A stretch of DNA of 64,000 nucleotides from Sphingobacterium paucimobilis HER1398. Lineage in GTDB: Bacteria; Bacteroidota; Bacteroidia; Sphingobacteriales; Sphingobacteriaceae. A program made the translations under genes and the position numbers. The DNA lies in contig NZ_ATDL01000016.1 in assembly GCF_000416985.1 (NCBI RefSeq), forward strand, positions 124,001 through 188,000, read 5' to 3'. The notes under the pieces were generated by a model that was not told the origin of the DNA, ran no database searches, and saw only the letters and a list, made by a program, of their open reading frames with translations. Below, in pieces: positions 45,537 to 53,108 of the stretch (the first letter of the stretch is position 1; the number at the start of each line of letters is the position of its first letter).

Positions 45537-46097
45537 ATGGCTAAAGCTTCAGAAGTAAAATCAGGAAATATTTTGCGTTTTAACGGTGAACTAGTTGCGG
45601 TAGAAGAATATATACATCGTACACCTGGTAACTTGCGTGCATTCTATCAAGCTAGGATGCGAAATGTAAAGACGGGGAAGTTGGTTGAATATCGTTTTAG
45701 AGTGGACGAGACTGTCGAAATCGCACGTGTTGAGACCAGTGACTACCAATACCTTTATGAGGATGGGGATTTTTTCGTAGTGATGGATAACGACAGCTAT
45801 GAACAATTCAATATCCCGAAATTTCTTTTTGGTGAGTCGGCACGGTTTTTGAAAGAAGGTATGAACGTAATTGTAGCGTTTGAAAGTGAAGAACCGATTA
45901 TGGCGCAGACACCGAAGAGTGTAGAGTTGGAAATTACGTATACAGAACCTGCTGTAAAAGGAGATACTTCTACCAATGCTTTGAAAAAGGCAACTGTCGA
46001 GACAGGAGTAGAGATTAACGTGCCTCTTTTTATTAATCAGGGAGATAGAGTAAAAGTTGATACGCAAAGCGGCGATTACGTTGAGCGTGTGAAATAA
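45537..46097 (+). CDS. efp: Elongation factor P
   Basis: Translation factor of 186 residues that relieves ribosome stalling at consecutive prolines. It has the three-domain KOW/OB/OB layout: SGNILRFNGELVAVEEYIHRT opens it, and ETGVEINVPLFINQGDRVKVDT ends with the family signature. The tip loop reads HRTPGNLRAF: Asn32 stands where E. coli has the modified Lys34 (PGKG). No EpmA, EarP or YmfI-like gene adjoins it. It has its own promoter and terminator. Confidence 0.95.
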   Translation: MAKASEVKSGNILRFNGELVAVEEYIHRTPGNLRAFYQARMRNVKTGKLVEYRFRVDETVEIARVETSDYQYLYEDGDFFVVMDNDSYEQFNIPKFLFGESARFLKEGMNVIVAFESEEPIMAQTPKSVELEITYTEPAVKGDTSTNALKKATVETGVEINVPLFINQGDRVKVDTQSGDYVERVK

Positions 46098-46125
46098 TAA
46101 AGATTTTAGGTTTAGGTTGATTATT

Positions 46126-46161
46126 CGGTCTTGTAAGCGCTCAGCTGCAAGGCCGTTTTTT
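46126..46161 (+). terminator. Terminator after efp
   Basis: CGGTCTTG / CAAGGCCG stem (one G-T pair), 14-base loop, then six T, 28 bases past the efp stop. Confidence 0.75.
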
Positions 46162-46183
46162 ATGTTCAAATAAGGCATCAAAA

Positions 46184-46756
46184 ATGACGAAACAGGAATT
46201 ACGGCTGCAGTATAAGGAAAGACGCACTCAGATTGATCCTTGTTTACGGGAAGCTTATGATGAAGCCCTTTTACTGACATTGAAGAGTTTGGATTGGTCG
46301 GGTGTAAACTTTGTGCATATTTATCTTCCAATGCAAGGAGCGACGGAGCCTGATACCTTACGTTTTAAGGAATGGTTGCAGCTTATGCATCCTGATATAC
46401 GCTTTGTGATTTCTAGATCAGATTTTCAAAAGCGTGAGATGATGCATTATGTATGGGACGAGTCTACGGTTCTAGAAGTTAATAAATGGGGAATATTAGA
46501 ACCTGTAGATGGATGCCTAGTAAAAGAGACGGCACTGGATGTGGTATTGGTTCCCTTGCTTGTTGTTGATCAGCTGGGCAATAGGGTCGGATATGGAAAA
46601 GGTTTCTACGATCGTTTTTTAGCAAAGTGCCGCCCTGAAGTCAAGACGGTAGGTTTGAGTTACTTTGAACCCGTAGACCATATATCAGACGTCGGTGAGT
46701 GGGATATTAGGCTGCAGTACTGTATTAGTCCTGCTGGAATACATCGATTTATATAA
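46184..46756 (+). CDS. 5-formyltetrahydrofolate cyclo-ligase
   Basis: ATP-dependent conversion of 5-formyl-THF to 5,10-methenyl-THF, 190 residues. MTKQELRLQYKERR starts the protein, HIYLPMQGATEPDT and RSDFQKREM are the folate-site region, and DVVLVPLLVVDQLGNRVGYGKGFYDRFL is the conserved ATP-binding block. The stop codon lies inside the long perfect terminator hairpin shared with the convergent transporter gene. Confidence 0.92.
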   Translation: MTKQELRLQYKERRTQIDPCLREAYDEALLLTLKSLDWSGVNFVHIYLPMQGATEPDTLRFKEWLQLMHPDIRFVISRSDFQKREMMHYVWDESTVLEVNKWGILEPVDGCLVKETALDVVLVPLLVVDQLGNRVGYGKGFYDRFLAKCRPEVKTVGLSYFEPVDHISDVGEWDIRLQYCISPAGIHRFI

Positions 46757-46799
46757 TAAGAAAGGTGTTAGATATTATCTAACACCTTTCTTATTATAT
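46751..46799. terminator. Long perfect bidirectional terminator
   Basis: Inverted repeat of 49 bases: 23-base arms match perfectly around ATT. Core arm is AAGAAAGGTGTTAGAT. It separates the convergent cyclo-ligase and transporter genes and includes the TAA of the former. Confidence 0.8.
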
Positions 46800-46812
46800 A
46801 AACGTCTATTGA

Positions 46813-48105
46813 TTAATGCGTAACATTCTTTTTTCCTGCTTTGTGACCAGCAATAGCATAATATAAAATAAATAGATAACAAGGCAAAGCAATCCAATAG
46901 GCTTGATGTGAGCCGACAACATGTGCGATTTGTCCGTAGAGTAAAGGGATAATAGCTCCACCAGCTATACCCATTACTAACAATCCCGATGCAGCACTGG
47001 TGAATTTACCTACGCCTTTAAGCGCTAGAGGCCATATGGCTGGCCATATTAGGGAGTTCGCAAGACCTAATAAAGCTACAAAAAGTAAAGACGTCATACC
47101 TGATGTAACTACAATAGTAACCGTGAAAGCTATACCGAGGATTGCACATAGTTTTAATGCATTTTCTTGGCTGAGGTATTTGGGTATACATATAATACCG
47201 ATGATATATCCTACTACCATTGCTCCCATAGTCAGTCCTGTAAAGAATTTAGCATCTTCTAGGCTCACCCCTTGTGATACACCATAAGCAATGATCGTGT
47301 CTCCGGCTAATACCTCGACACCTACATATAGGAATAGCGTTATGAAACCTAAGATGACGTGAGGGAAGCTCCATATGCTTTTTTTATCCTCTGCGACCGT
47401 GTGATGATCTGCTGTTTCTTCTTCATCTCCTTTTACTTCAGGCAGATTGGCTTTAGAAATCCAGATCGATAATAGGATCAAGACGATAACAATGCCTATA
47501 TAGGGATTGACAACCTGTAGAGCGACCTGGTCTAGAGCAGCAGCATATTCTGTAGGGCTCATGCTATCCACTTGTTTGGTTATTTTGTCAGCCTCGCCAA
47601 GGTTTAAGAATAGTCCTAAGATAATAGGAGCTGCCGCACCAGCGAACTTGTTACAGATTCCCATGATGCTGATGCGTTTTGCTGCAGTCTCAACGGGTCC
47701 GATAATGGTAATGTAGGGGTTTGAAGCCGTCTGGAGTATCGCTAAGCCACCTCCCATGATAAATAAACCAATTAAGAAAATTATGTAGGTTCTGGAGAAC
47801 GCTGCAGGTATAAAAAGTAAAGCACCTATAGCCATAATTCCTAAAGAGATGGACATTCCTTTTTTAAAGCCGTATTTGTCAAGTATCCATGTCGATACTG
47901 GTGCCATGACCAAATAGGCAATGTAAAAAGCAAAAGTAACGAAATACGATTGAACTTCTGTCAGCTCGCAAGCAATACGGAGATAGGGAATCAGGAGTGA
48001 GTTTAGCCATGTGACAAAACCGAAGATAAAGAAAAGTGCTCCGATGATTATCATCGGGCCAACCGTAGACTGGCCATTTTGAGCGTTTAGGTTTTTCGAA
48101 TCCAT
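46813..48105 (-). CDS. FucP-like sugar:H+ symporter, MFS
   Basis: Major facilitator of 430 residues with about 12 transmembrane helices. The N-terminal helix FFIFGFVTWLNSLLIPYL and LDKYGFKKGMSISLGIM match the FucP/GluP (fucose, glucose/galactose) group. LGLANSLIWPAIWPLALKGVGKFTSAASGLLVMGIAGGAIIPL marks the C-terminal half (quoted in parts: LGLANSLIWPAIWPLAL, GLLVMGIAGGAIIPLLYGQ). A soluble central loop carries an acidic/His stretch. The sugar is not known. No exact promoter box is seen upstream. Confidence 0.88.
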   Translation of the reverse strand: MDSKNLNAQNGQSTVGPMIIIGALFFIFGFVTWLNSLLIPYLRIACELTEVQSYFVTFAFYIAYLVMAPVSTWILDKYGFKKGMSISLGIMAIGALLFIPAAFSRTYIIFLIGLFIMGGGLAILQTASNPYITIIGPVETAAKRISIMGICNKFAGAAAPIILGLFLNLGEADKITKQVDSMSPTEYAAALDQVALQVVNPYIGIVIVLILLSIWISKANLPEVKGDEEETADHHTVAEDKKSIWSFPHVILGFITLFLYVGVEVLAGDTIIAYGVSQGVSLEDAKFFTGLTMGAMVVGYIIGIICIPKYLSQENALKLCAILGIAFTVTIVVTSGMTSLLFVALLGLANSLIWPAIWPLALKGVGKFTSAASGLLVMGIAGGAIIPLLYGQIAHVVGSHQAYWIALPCYLFILYYAIAGHKAGKKNVTH

Positions 48106-48261
48106 TGATTGATTATATTTTGTAAAGTTTAAGTTTTTGTAACTACAAGACTAATAAAATTTATTCATTTAAAGAAGAAAAATGTATGTGGATGGTTGAT
48201 CAGAGCTTGTTTTTTTGTGCCTTAAGGAGTATTAAAACCAATATTGCGGGTAAAGTGCTTA

Positions 48262-48297
48262 AAAAATAGAGAGACTTCGATGGGCGACGTCTCTCTA
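48262..48297 (-). terminator. Terminator of the kinase-DinB-thioesterase operon
   Basis: TAGAGAGAC / GTCTCTCTA stem around a 12-base loop. On the minus strand it is followed by TTTTTT. It lies 75 bases past the thioesterase stop, inside the 266-base gap before the transporter gene. Apart from this hairpin I see nothing in that gap. Confidence 0.75.
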
Positions 48298-48371
48298 TAA
48301 CCTAAACCGTATCATATAACCAATAAATGAATGTTATATAATGTTACTACAATTAAAGGTTGAAAATGTTT

Positions 48372-48803
48372 TTATATTACTCTTGATTTTTCAATAATAG
48401 CGACAGTCAGTCTAGAAATGCAGATTAGATTTTCTTTTTCATCATACATTTTTATATCCCATACATGTGTCGTCTTTCCAATGTGTAGAGGTGAACATAC
48501 GGCTTTGAGTATTCCTTGGGATGCCGAGCGGACGTGATTTGCATTGATGTCCAGACCTACTCCAGCATATTTGTCCGTATCAATTATTAGATTGGATGCG
48601 ACACTGCCGATAGATTCAGCCAATACGACCGAGGCTCCACCATGTAAGATGCCGAAAGGCTGCCGTACGTGGTCTGTAATAGGCATGGTGGCGATTATAT
48701 GATTATCTTGAATTTCGACAGCTTTAATGTCTAATAGTTTGGTCATGTACTTATCAAAGATACTATTGACCTCTTCTAATGTATATTTTTTATGCCAAAT
48801 CAT
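48372..48803 (-). CDS. Hotdog-fold thioesterase (PaaI/MenI-like)
   Basis: Protein of 143 residues. GILHGGASVVLAESIGSVASNLI is the hotdog helix and active-site region of the PaaI/YdiI (MenI) group, with Glu in LAES. It probably hydrolyses an acyl-CoA such as 1,4-dihydroxy-2-naphthoyl-CoA or an aromatic CoA ester. It lies 4 bases after the DinB gene, at the end of a three-gene operon with a histidine kinase. Confidence 0.85.
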   Translation of the reverse strand: MIWHKKYTLEEVNSIFDKYMTKLLDIKAVEIQDNHIIATMPITDHVRQPFGILHGGASVVLAESIGSVASNLIIDTDKYAGVGLDINANHVRSASQGILKAVCSPLHIGKTTHVWDIKMYDEKENLICISRLTVAIIEKSRVI

Positions 48804-48807
48804 AATT

Positions 48808-49326
48808 TTATTCCTGAGGTTTTAAATATCGTTCCTGTAAAATGATACGATGGTGATTCAAGTGTCCTGCAACTACGTAAATAAAAGCCCGTACAGTTAT
48901 CAATCGGTCAGATGCCATCCCTTTCCGCGCCAGCTCATGTTCATTAAAGGTGTCAAATAATATTAAGTTAGATTTGCGAACGGCGATAAATTCTTCGATA
49001 ATACTGGTAAAAGTTCTTTCGTTATGTCTTCCATTGGCAACAAATTCGTCTTGTTCGAAAGAGGCAAGAGCTGTCATATCATTCCTGGCAAAGCGTAAAG
49101 CTCTATAGGACATAACGCGTTCGGTGTCGATAATATGGCAGAGTATTTCTTTTATGGTCCATTTTCCCTCCGCATAGGTATAAGTTCCTAGTTCTTCAGG
49201 GATGGCTTTTATGAAATCAGGAAAAGACTCCAGCTGATTTATGAGTTCTTCTTTCACGTCGCCGACGATGGTTTCAATATAATCATCGTATATGGCTGGA
49301 TATTCGTCAGACTTGAGTGGGTTCAT
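48808..49326 (-). CDS. DinB-like (YfiT) putative metal-dependent protein
   Basis: Four-helix-bundle protein of 172 residues. The His ligands are likely in EILCHIIDTERVMSYRAL and VAGHLNHHRIILQERYL. AEGKWTIKEIL is typical of the DinB_2 group, some members of which act as thiol-dependent S-transferases, including with bacillithiol. Its start overlaps the end of the histidine kinase gene by 20 bases, so the two are translationally linked. Substrate unknown. Confidence 0.85.
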   Translation of the reverse strand: MNPLKSDEYPAIYDDYIETIVGDVKEELINQLESFPDFIKAIPEELGTYTYAEGKWTIKEILCHIIDTERVMSYRALRFARNDMTALASFEQDEFVANGRHNERTFTSIIEEFIAVRKSNLILFDTFNEHELARKGMASDRLITVRAFIYVVAGHLNHHRIILQERYLKPQE

Positions 49327-50527
49327 ATTTTAAGTTGCTTTTTAGTATTATTCTGAAAGTCGTTCCTTTTCCTATTTCTGATTCCTTAACAAAAATTTGT
49401 CCTTTATGATAACTGACCATCCGCATCGTTAAACTCAATCCTAGCCCCCAGCCCCGTTTTCTTGTCGTGAATCCAGGTTGGAATATAGTCTCAAAATTTG
49501 ATCGAGGTATACCTTTTCCTGTATCACTAATGTCTATAAAAATTTCCTCTTTTGCAATATTCTCTGTAATGAGGACCTTGATGGTACCCTCTGTACCTAT
49601 TGCATTTACCGCGTTTTTTAACAGATTTTCTATTATCCAGTCAAATAATGGTACGTTGAGCATGGCTTCGACATGTTTATCTCCCTCTAGAAAAAATGCT
49701 ATTTTGTCACTTGTTCGTATCTTGAAATAGTTGATAAAATCGTTGACAACCCTATAGACATTGTGATTGGAAAGAGAGGGGGTGGAGCCAATTTTTGAGA
49801 AGCGGTCAGCTACAATTTCCAGTCTTTCTACATCGCGTTCCATTTCATTGACCACGTCATCATTCTCCGCATCATATTTCAGACGGATCAGTTCTATCCA
49901 GCCCATGAGCGAGGATATAGGTGTTCCCAATTGATGAGCCGCTTCCTTAGCCATACCCACCCAAACTAGATTCTGCTCTGATTTTTTTATGGAGTTGAAT
50001 ACGGTGTAGGCTATGGTAAGGAAAATAGCGATAAGGGAAAGCTGTATATAAGGGAATATACGGAGCTGCTGCAGCGCACTGGAATCTTTGTAGTAGACAA
50101 ACCAAGACTCTCCAGTATCTAAATCCAACATGATAGGTGGATGCATGCCCTTCATGATATGTAGCTGTTTTTGAAAATAATCAGGGTCATATACCACTCC
50201 CTCGTTATGTTCTTCTTCTTTTATATTCGTTTTTGTACTGTCCAAACCCCGCCAGAAAATGATATTCCCTTTTGAGTCAGTAATGATTGCGGGCAATGAT
50301 AGACTATCCCGTACTGCATAGATAAAGCTTATAAAGTCGTCATCAACGTCAGGCATGGTCATGATGCTTCTTGTGCTCATGGCCCACACTTCGGCTTTGG
50401 TACGTTCGGATGTTGACAGGTTTTTAACCAAGTAATTGGTATATAGCAGAGAGGCTATACCAATCATTGCTGCAAAAAACAACAATACGATTTTCCAGAC
50501 CTGTTTATTATACTTATAAGGATTCAT
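49307..50527 (-). CDS. PorY-like sensor histidine kinase
   Basis: Membrane kinase of 406 residues. Two transmembrane helices (~12-32 and 158-178) flank a periplasmic sensor of ~120 residues. The dimerisation domain has phosphoacceptor His198 in GMAKEAAHQLGTPISSL. The ATPase domain shows ENLLKNAVNAIG (N box), DISDTGKGIPRSNF (G1) and KRGWGLGLSLTMRMV (G2). The overall plan resembles PorY, the partner of PorX. No response regulator gene is adjacent, but porX lies about 9 kb away. It heads a three-gene operon. Confidence 0.82.
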   Translation of the reverse strand: MNPYKYNKQVWKIVLLFFAAMIGIASLLYTNYLVKNLSTSERTKAEVWAMSTRSIMTMPDVDDDFISFIYAVRDSLSLPAIITDSKGNIIFWRGLDSTKTNIKEEEHNEGVVYDPDYFQKQLHIMKGMHPPIMLDLDTGESWFVYYKDSSALQQLRIFPYIQLSLIAIFLTIAYTVFNSIKKSEQNLVWVGMAKEAAHQLGTPISSLMGWIELIRLKYDAENDDVVNEMERDVERLEIVADRFSKIGSTPSLSNHNVYRVVNDFINYFKIRTSDKIAFFLEGDKHVEAMLNVPLFDWIIENLLKNAVNAIGTEGTIKVLITENIAKEEIFIDISDTGKGIPRSNFETIFQPGFTTRKRGWGLGLSLTMRMVSYHKGQIFVKESEIGKGTTFRIILKSNLKYEPTQV

Positions 50528-50662
50528 TTGCGCGTGTATCAGTATGCAAAATACTGATTTTATTGAAAATTTCTTTTAAAATGTAACTGCCGATAGCAAT
50601 GCAAACATCGATTGCCTTTTAATTTTGCAAATTCTATGCTATAGGAATCATTCAGAAATCAG

Positions 50663-50670
50663 TAATTTTG
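50663..50670 (+). promoter_or_regulatory. -7 box immediately before gltX
   Basis: TAATTTTG (exact TAnnTTTG), 4 bases before ATG 50675. A leaderless or near-leaderless mRNA is predicted. No clear -33 TTG at the usual distance. Confidence 0.55.
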
Positions 50671-50674
50671 CATT

Positions 50675-52195
50675 ATGAGTTTGCAGAAAAAAGTTAGGGT
50701 GCGTTTTGCACCAAGTCCTACAGGAGGATTGCATTTGGGCGGGGTAAGAACAGCTTTGTTCAATTATTTGTTCGCTAAACAGCATAAAGGTGATTTTATC
50801 TTGCGCGTTGAGGATACCGATCAAACTCGGTTTGTGCCTGGAGCAGAAGAGTATATTAACGAATGTTTGGCTTGGTGCGGAATCTTACCTGACGAAAGTC
50901 CTGCTAAACCAGGGGCTTTTGGACCCTACAGGCAGAGCGAGCGTAAGCCTTCCTATAGGCAATATGCAGAGCAATTAATTGCATCGGGACAGGCTTATTA
51001 CGCATTCGATACTCCTGAGGAGTTGGATGCATTAAGACAGACACAGCCTAATTTTCGCTATTCGCACGAGAATAGAATGGAGTTACGTAACTCACTTAGC
51101 TTATCTGTTGAAGAAACACAACAGCTATTGGCAGACAATGCACCGCACACCGTAAGAATTAAGATGCCTGAAGATCATATCGTATCTTTTGATGATATGA
51201 TTCGTGGACGTGTCTCGTTTGAGACCAGATTGGTCGATGATAAGGTATTATTGAAGGCTGACGGTATGCCTACATATCACCTGGCGGTAGTGGTCGATGA
51301 TAAGGCGATGGAAATATCACACATCTTCAGAGGAGAAGAATGGTTGCCATCTGCACCTGTTCATTTATTGTTGTGGGAATATCTTGGTTGGTCTGCGGAT
51401 ATGCCGCAATGGGCACATTTACCTTTAATCTTAAAGCCAGACGGTAATGGCAAATTAAGTAAGCGTGATGGTGATCGTCTTGGTTTTCCTGTTTATGCAA
51501 TGAATTGGACAGATCCGAAGACTGGGGATTTGACAAAAGGGTTTAGAGAGTTGGGATTCTTACCCGAAGCATTTGTCAATATGTTGGCGGTATTGGGGTG
51601 GAATGATGGGACGGAACAGGAAATTTTCACACTGTCTGAATTGATTTCGAAATTTTCTGTGGAAAGAATCAACAAATCAGGAGCAAAATTTGACTTTGAG
51701 AAGGCGAAGTGGTTCAACCATGAATGGATTAAAAACATGGATAATGCAGACCTCTTGCCATTGGTGAAGGCGAGTTTTGATCAATATGAGGTCAGTGGAG
51801 TTGAAGATGCTTCTGTTAGCGCTGTTTTATCGGCTGTAAAGGATAGAATGACTTATATTTCTGATTTCTGGGGGCAGGCATCTTTCTTTTTTCAGGTACC
51901 CGAAAATTATGATGTGGATGCAGTCAAGCCTAAATGGAATGCCGATAAAACTAAATTTTTCGAAGATATCTTATTGGAGTTTGAAAATATAGAATGGAAA
52001 TCGACGGTACTAGAGCCTTTCTTTAAGGAGCGTGTACAGGCTTCGGGAATGAAAATCGGGGAATTGATGATGCCTTTCCGTATTATGTTAGTGGGTGGTA
52101 AATTTGGGCCAGATGTGTTTCTTATTGCGGAGCTTCTTGGTAAAAATGAGGTGATAAATCGAGTGAAAGTTGCTCTCAACATATTTAATGGTTAA
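50675..52195 (+). CDS. gltX: Glutamyl-tRNA synthetase
   Basis: Class I synthetase of 506 residues charging tRNA-Glu. The HIGH-like motif is PSPTGGLHLGGVRTALFNY and the KMSKS-like motif is GKLSKRDGDRLGFP. The anticodon-binding C-terminal helical domain is complete. tRNA-Glu itself is encoded at 25374-25445 in this window. Whether the enzyme is discriminating (Glu only) cannot be read here. Confidence 0.96.
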   Translation: MSLQKKVRVRFAPSPTGGLHLGGVRTALFNYLFAKQHKGDFILRVEDTDQTRFVPGAEEYINECLAWCGILPDESPAKPGAFGPYRQSERKPSYRQYAEQLIASGQAYYAFDTPEELDALRQTQPNFRYSHENRMELRNSLSLSVEETQQLLADNAPHTVRIKMPEDHIVSFDDMIRGRVSFETRLVDDKVLLKADGMPTYHLAVVVDDKAMEISHIFRGEEWLPSAPVHLLLWEYLGWSADMPQWAHLPLILKPDGNGKLSKRDGDRLGFPVYAMNWTDPKTGDLTKGFRELGFLPEAFVNMLAVLGWNDGTEQEIFTLSELISKFSVERINKSGAKFDFEKAKWFNHEWIKNMDNADLLPLVKASFDQYEVSGVEDASVSAVLSAVKDRMTYISDFWGQASFFFQVPENYDVDAVKPKWNADKTKFFEDILLEFENIEWKSTVLEPFFKERVQASGMKIGELMMPFRIMLVGGKFGPDVFLIAELLGKNEVINRVKVALNIFNG

Positions 52196-52196
52196 T

Positions 52197-52216
52197 TTAG
52201 ATTCTTTAGAATCTAA
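52197..52216 (+). repeat. Inverted repeat between gltX and the isomerase-like gene
   Basis: TTAGATTC-TTTA-GAATCTAA: 8-base perfect arms just past the gltX stop (52195) and 10 bases before the next ATG (52227). No T-run follows, so it is a weak terminator at best and could be a 5'-UTR hairpin of the next gene. Confidence 0.45.
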
Positions 52217-52226
52217 ACCAAATTTT

Positions 52227-53075
52227 ATGAGAAAGATCAGTTTATTTGCCTTTACCGTCGTGCTAGGGGTATTTTTGTTGTCCTTTGGTAGTAGCAAAGC
52301 GACCAAAGATAGGCCTGAAGAGCGCCTTGGATGGAAATTAGGAGCGCAAGCTTATACTTTTCGCTTGTTTTCGTTTGCGGAAGCGTTAGACAAGCTGGAT
52401 AGCTGTAATCTAGGTTATGTCGAAGCTTTTCCCGGACAAACTATCGGTGCTGGAAGTACAGAAAAGATGGGGTATCAACTGTCTCCCGAGGGTAGGCGGC
52501 TTGTTAAAAAACTTTTAAAGGAAAAGGGCGTGACGCTGCACGCTTTTGGTGTAGTAGGAGCAAAAGATGCCGAGGAATGGGAGAAGGTTTTTGCTTTTGC
52601 TAAAGATATGGGGATTAAAGTGTTGACTGTAGAGCCTTCAGATGCTCACTTAGACATCGTCTCTGGTCTTTGCGATAAATATCAGATCAAAGCGGCACTG
52701 CACAATCATCCTGAACCGTCAAAATATTGGAATCCGGGGGTGGTTTTGAAGTCACTCGAAGGCAGAAGTAAACGGATGGGAGCTGCTGCAGATGTGGGAC
52801 ATTGGATGCGTTCTGGCTTGGATCCCGTGGCTTGTTTGAAACAATTGGAAGGACATATTGTCCATCTCCATTTCAAGGATTTAAATGAGTTTGGGAATAA
52901 GAATGCTCACGATGTGCACTGGGGCACAGGCAAGTTACCTCTGCAGGCTGTTATAGATGAATTGAAGCGGCAGAAGTTTAAAGGTATGCTTTCTGCGGAA
53001 TATGAATATAACTGGAAAAACAGTAAAGAAGATGTTCGGTTGAGTGCAATAAATTTCAGAAAGCTGATAAAGTAA
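52227..53075 (+). CDS. Secreted sugar phosphate isomerase/epimerase-like TIM-barrel protein
   Basis: Xylose isomerase-like (AP_endonuc_2) protein of 282 residues. A signal peptide-like N-terminus (MRKISLFAFTVVLGVFLLSF) precedes WKLGAQAYTFRLFSFAEALDKL. Metal-site segments are VEPSDAHLDIV, AALHNHPEPSKYWNPG, ADVGHWMRSGLDPVACL, and IVHLHFKDLNEFG. Exported members are common in Bacteroidota and may act on sugars or inositols in the periplasm. I use ATG 52227, since the upstream in-frame codons overlap gltX. Confidence 0.85.
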   Translation: MRKISLFAFTVVLGVFLLSFGSSKATKDRPEERLGWKLGAQAYTFRLFSFAEALDKLDSCNLGYVEAFPGQTIGAGSTEKMGYQLSPEGRRLVKKLLKEKGVTLHAFGVVGAKDAEEWEKVFAFAKDMGIKVLTVEPSDAHLDIVSGLCDKYQIKAALHNHPEPSKYWNPGVVLKSLEGRSKRMGAAADVGHWMRSGLDPVACLKQLEGHIVHLHFKDLNEFGNKNAHDVHWGTGKLPLQAVIDELKRQKFKGMLSAEYEYNWKNSKEDVRLSAINFRKLIK

Positions 53076-53078
53076 ATG

Positions 53079-53108
53079 AAAAAGGGAGGTTTAAAACCTC
53101 CCTTTTTT
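53079..53108. terminator. Bidirectional terminator between isomerase-like and halogenase-like genes
   Basis: AAAAAGGGAGGTTT / AAACCTCCCTTTTT perfect stem with a 2-base loop; A-run left, T-run right. It lies between two convergent genes. Confidence 0.85.

Noticed and set aside
52197..52216. Terminator of gltX
   Set aside because: The dyad has no T-run and only an 8-bp A/T-rich stem. It is kept as an inverted repeat of unknown role instead.
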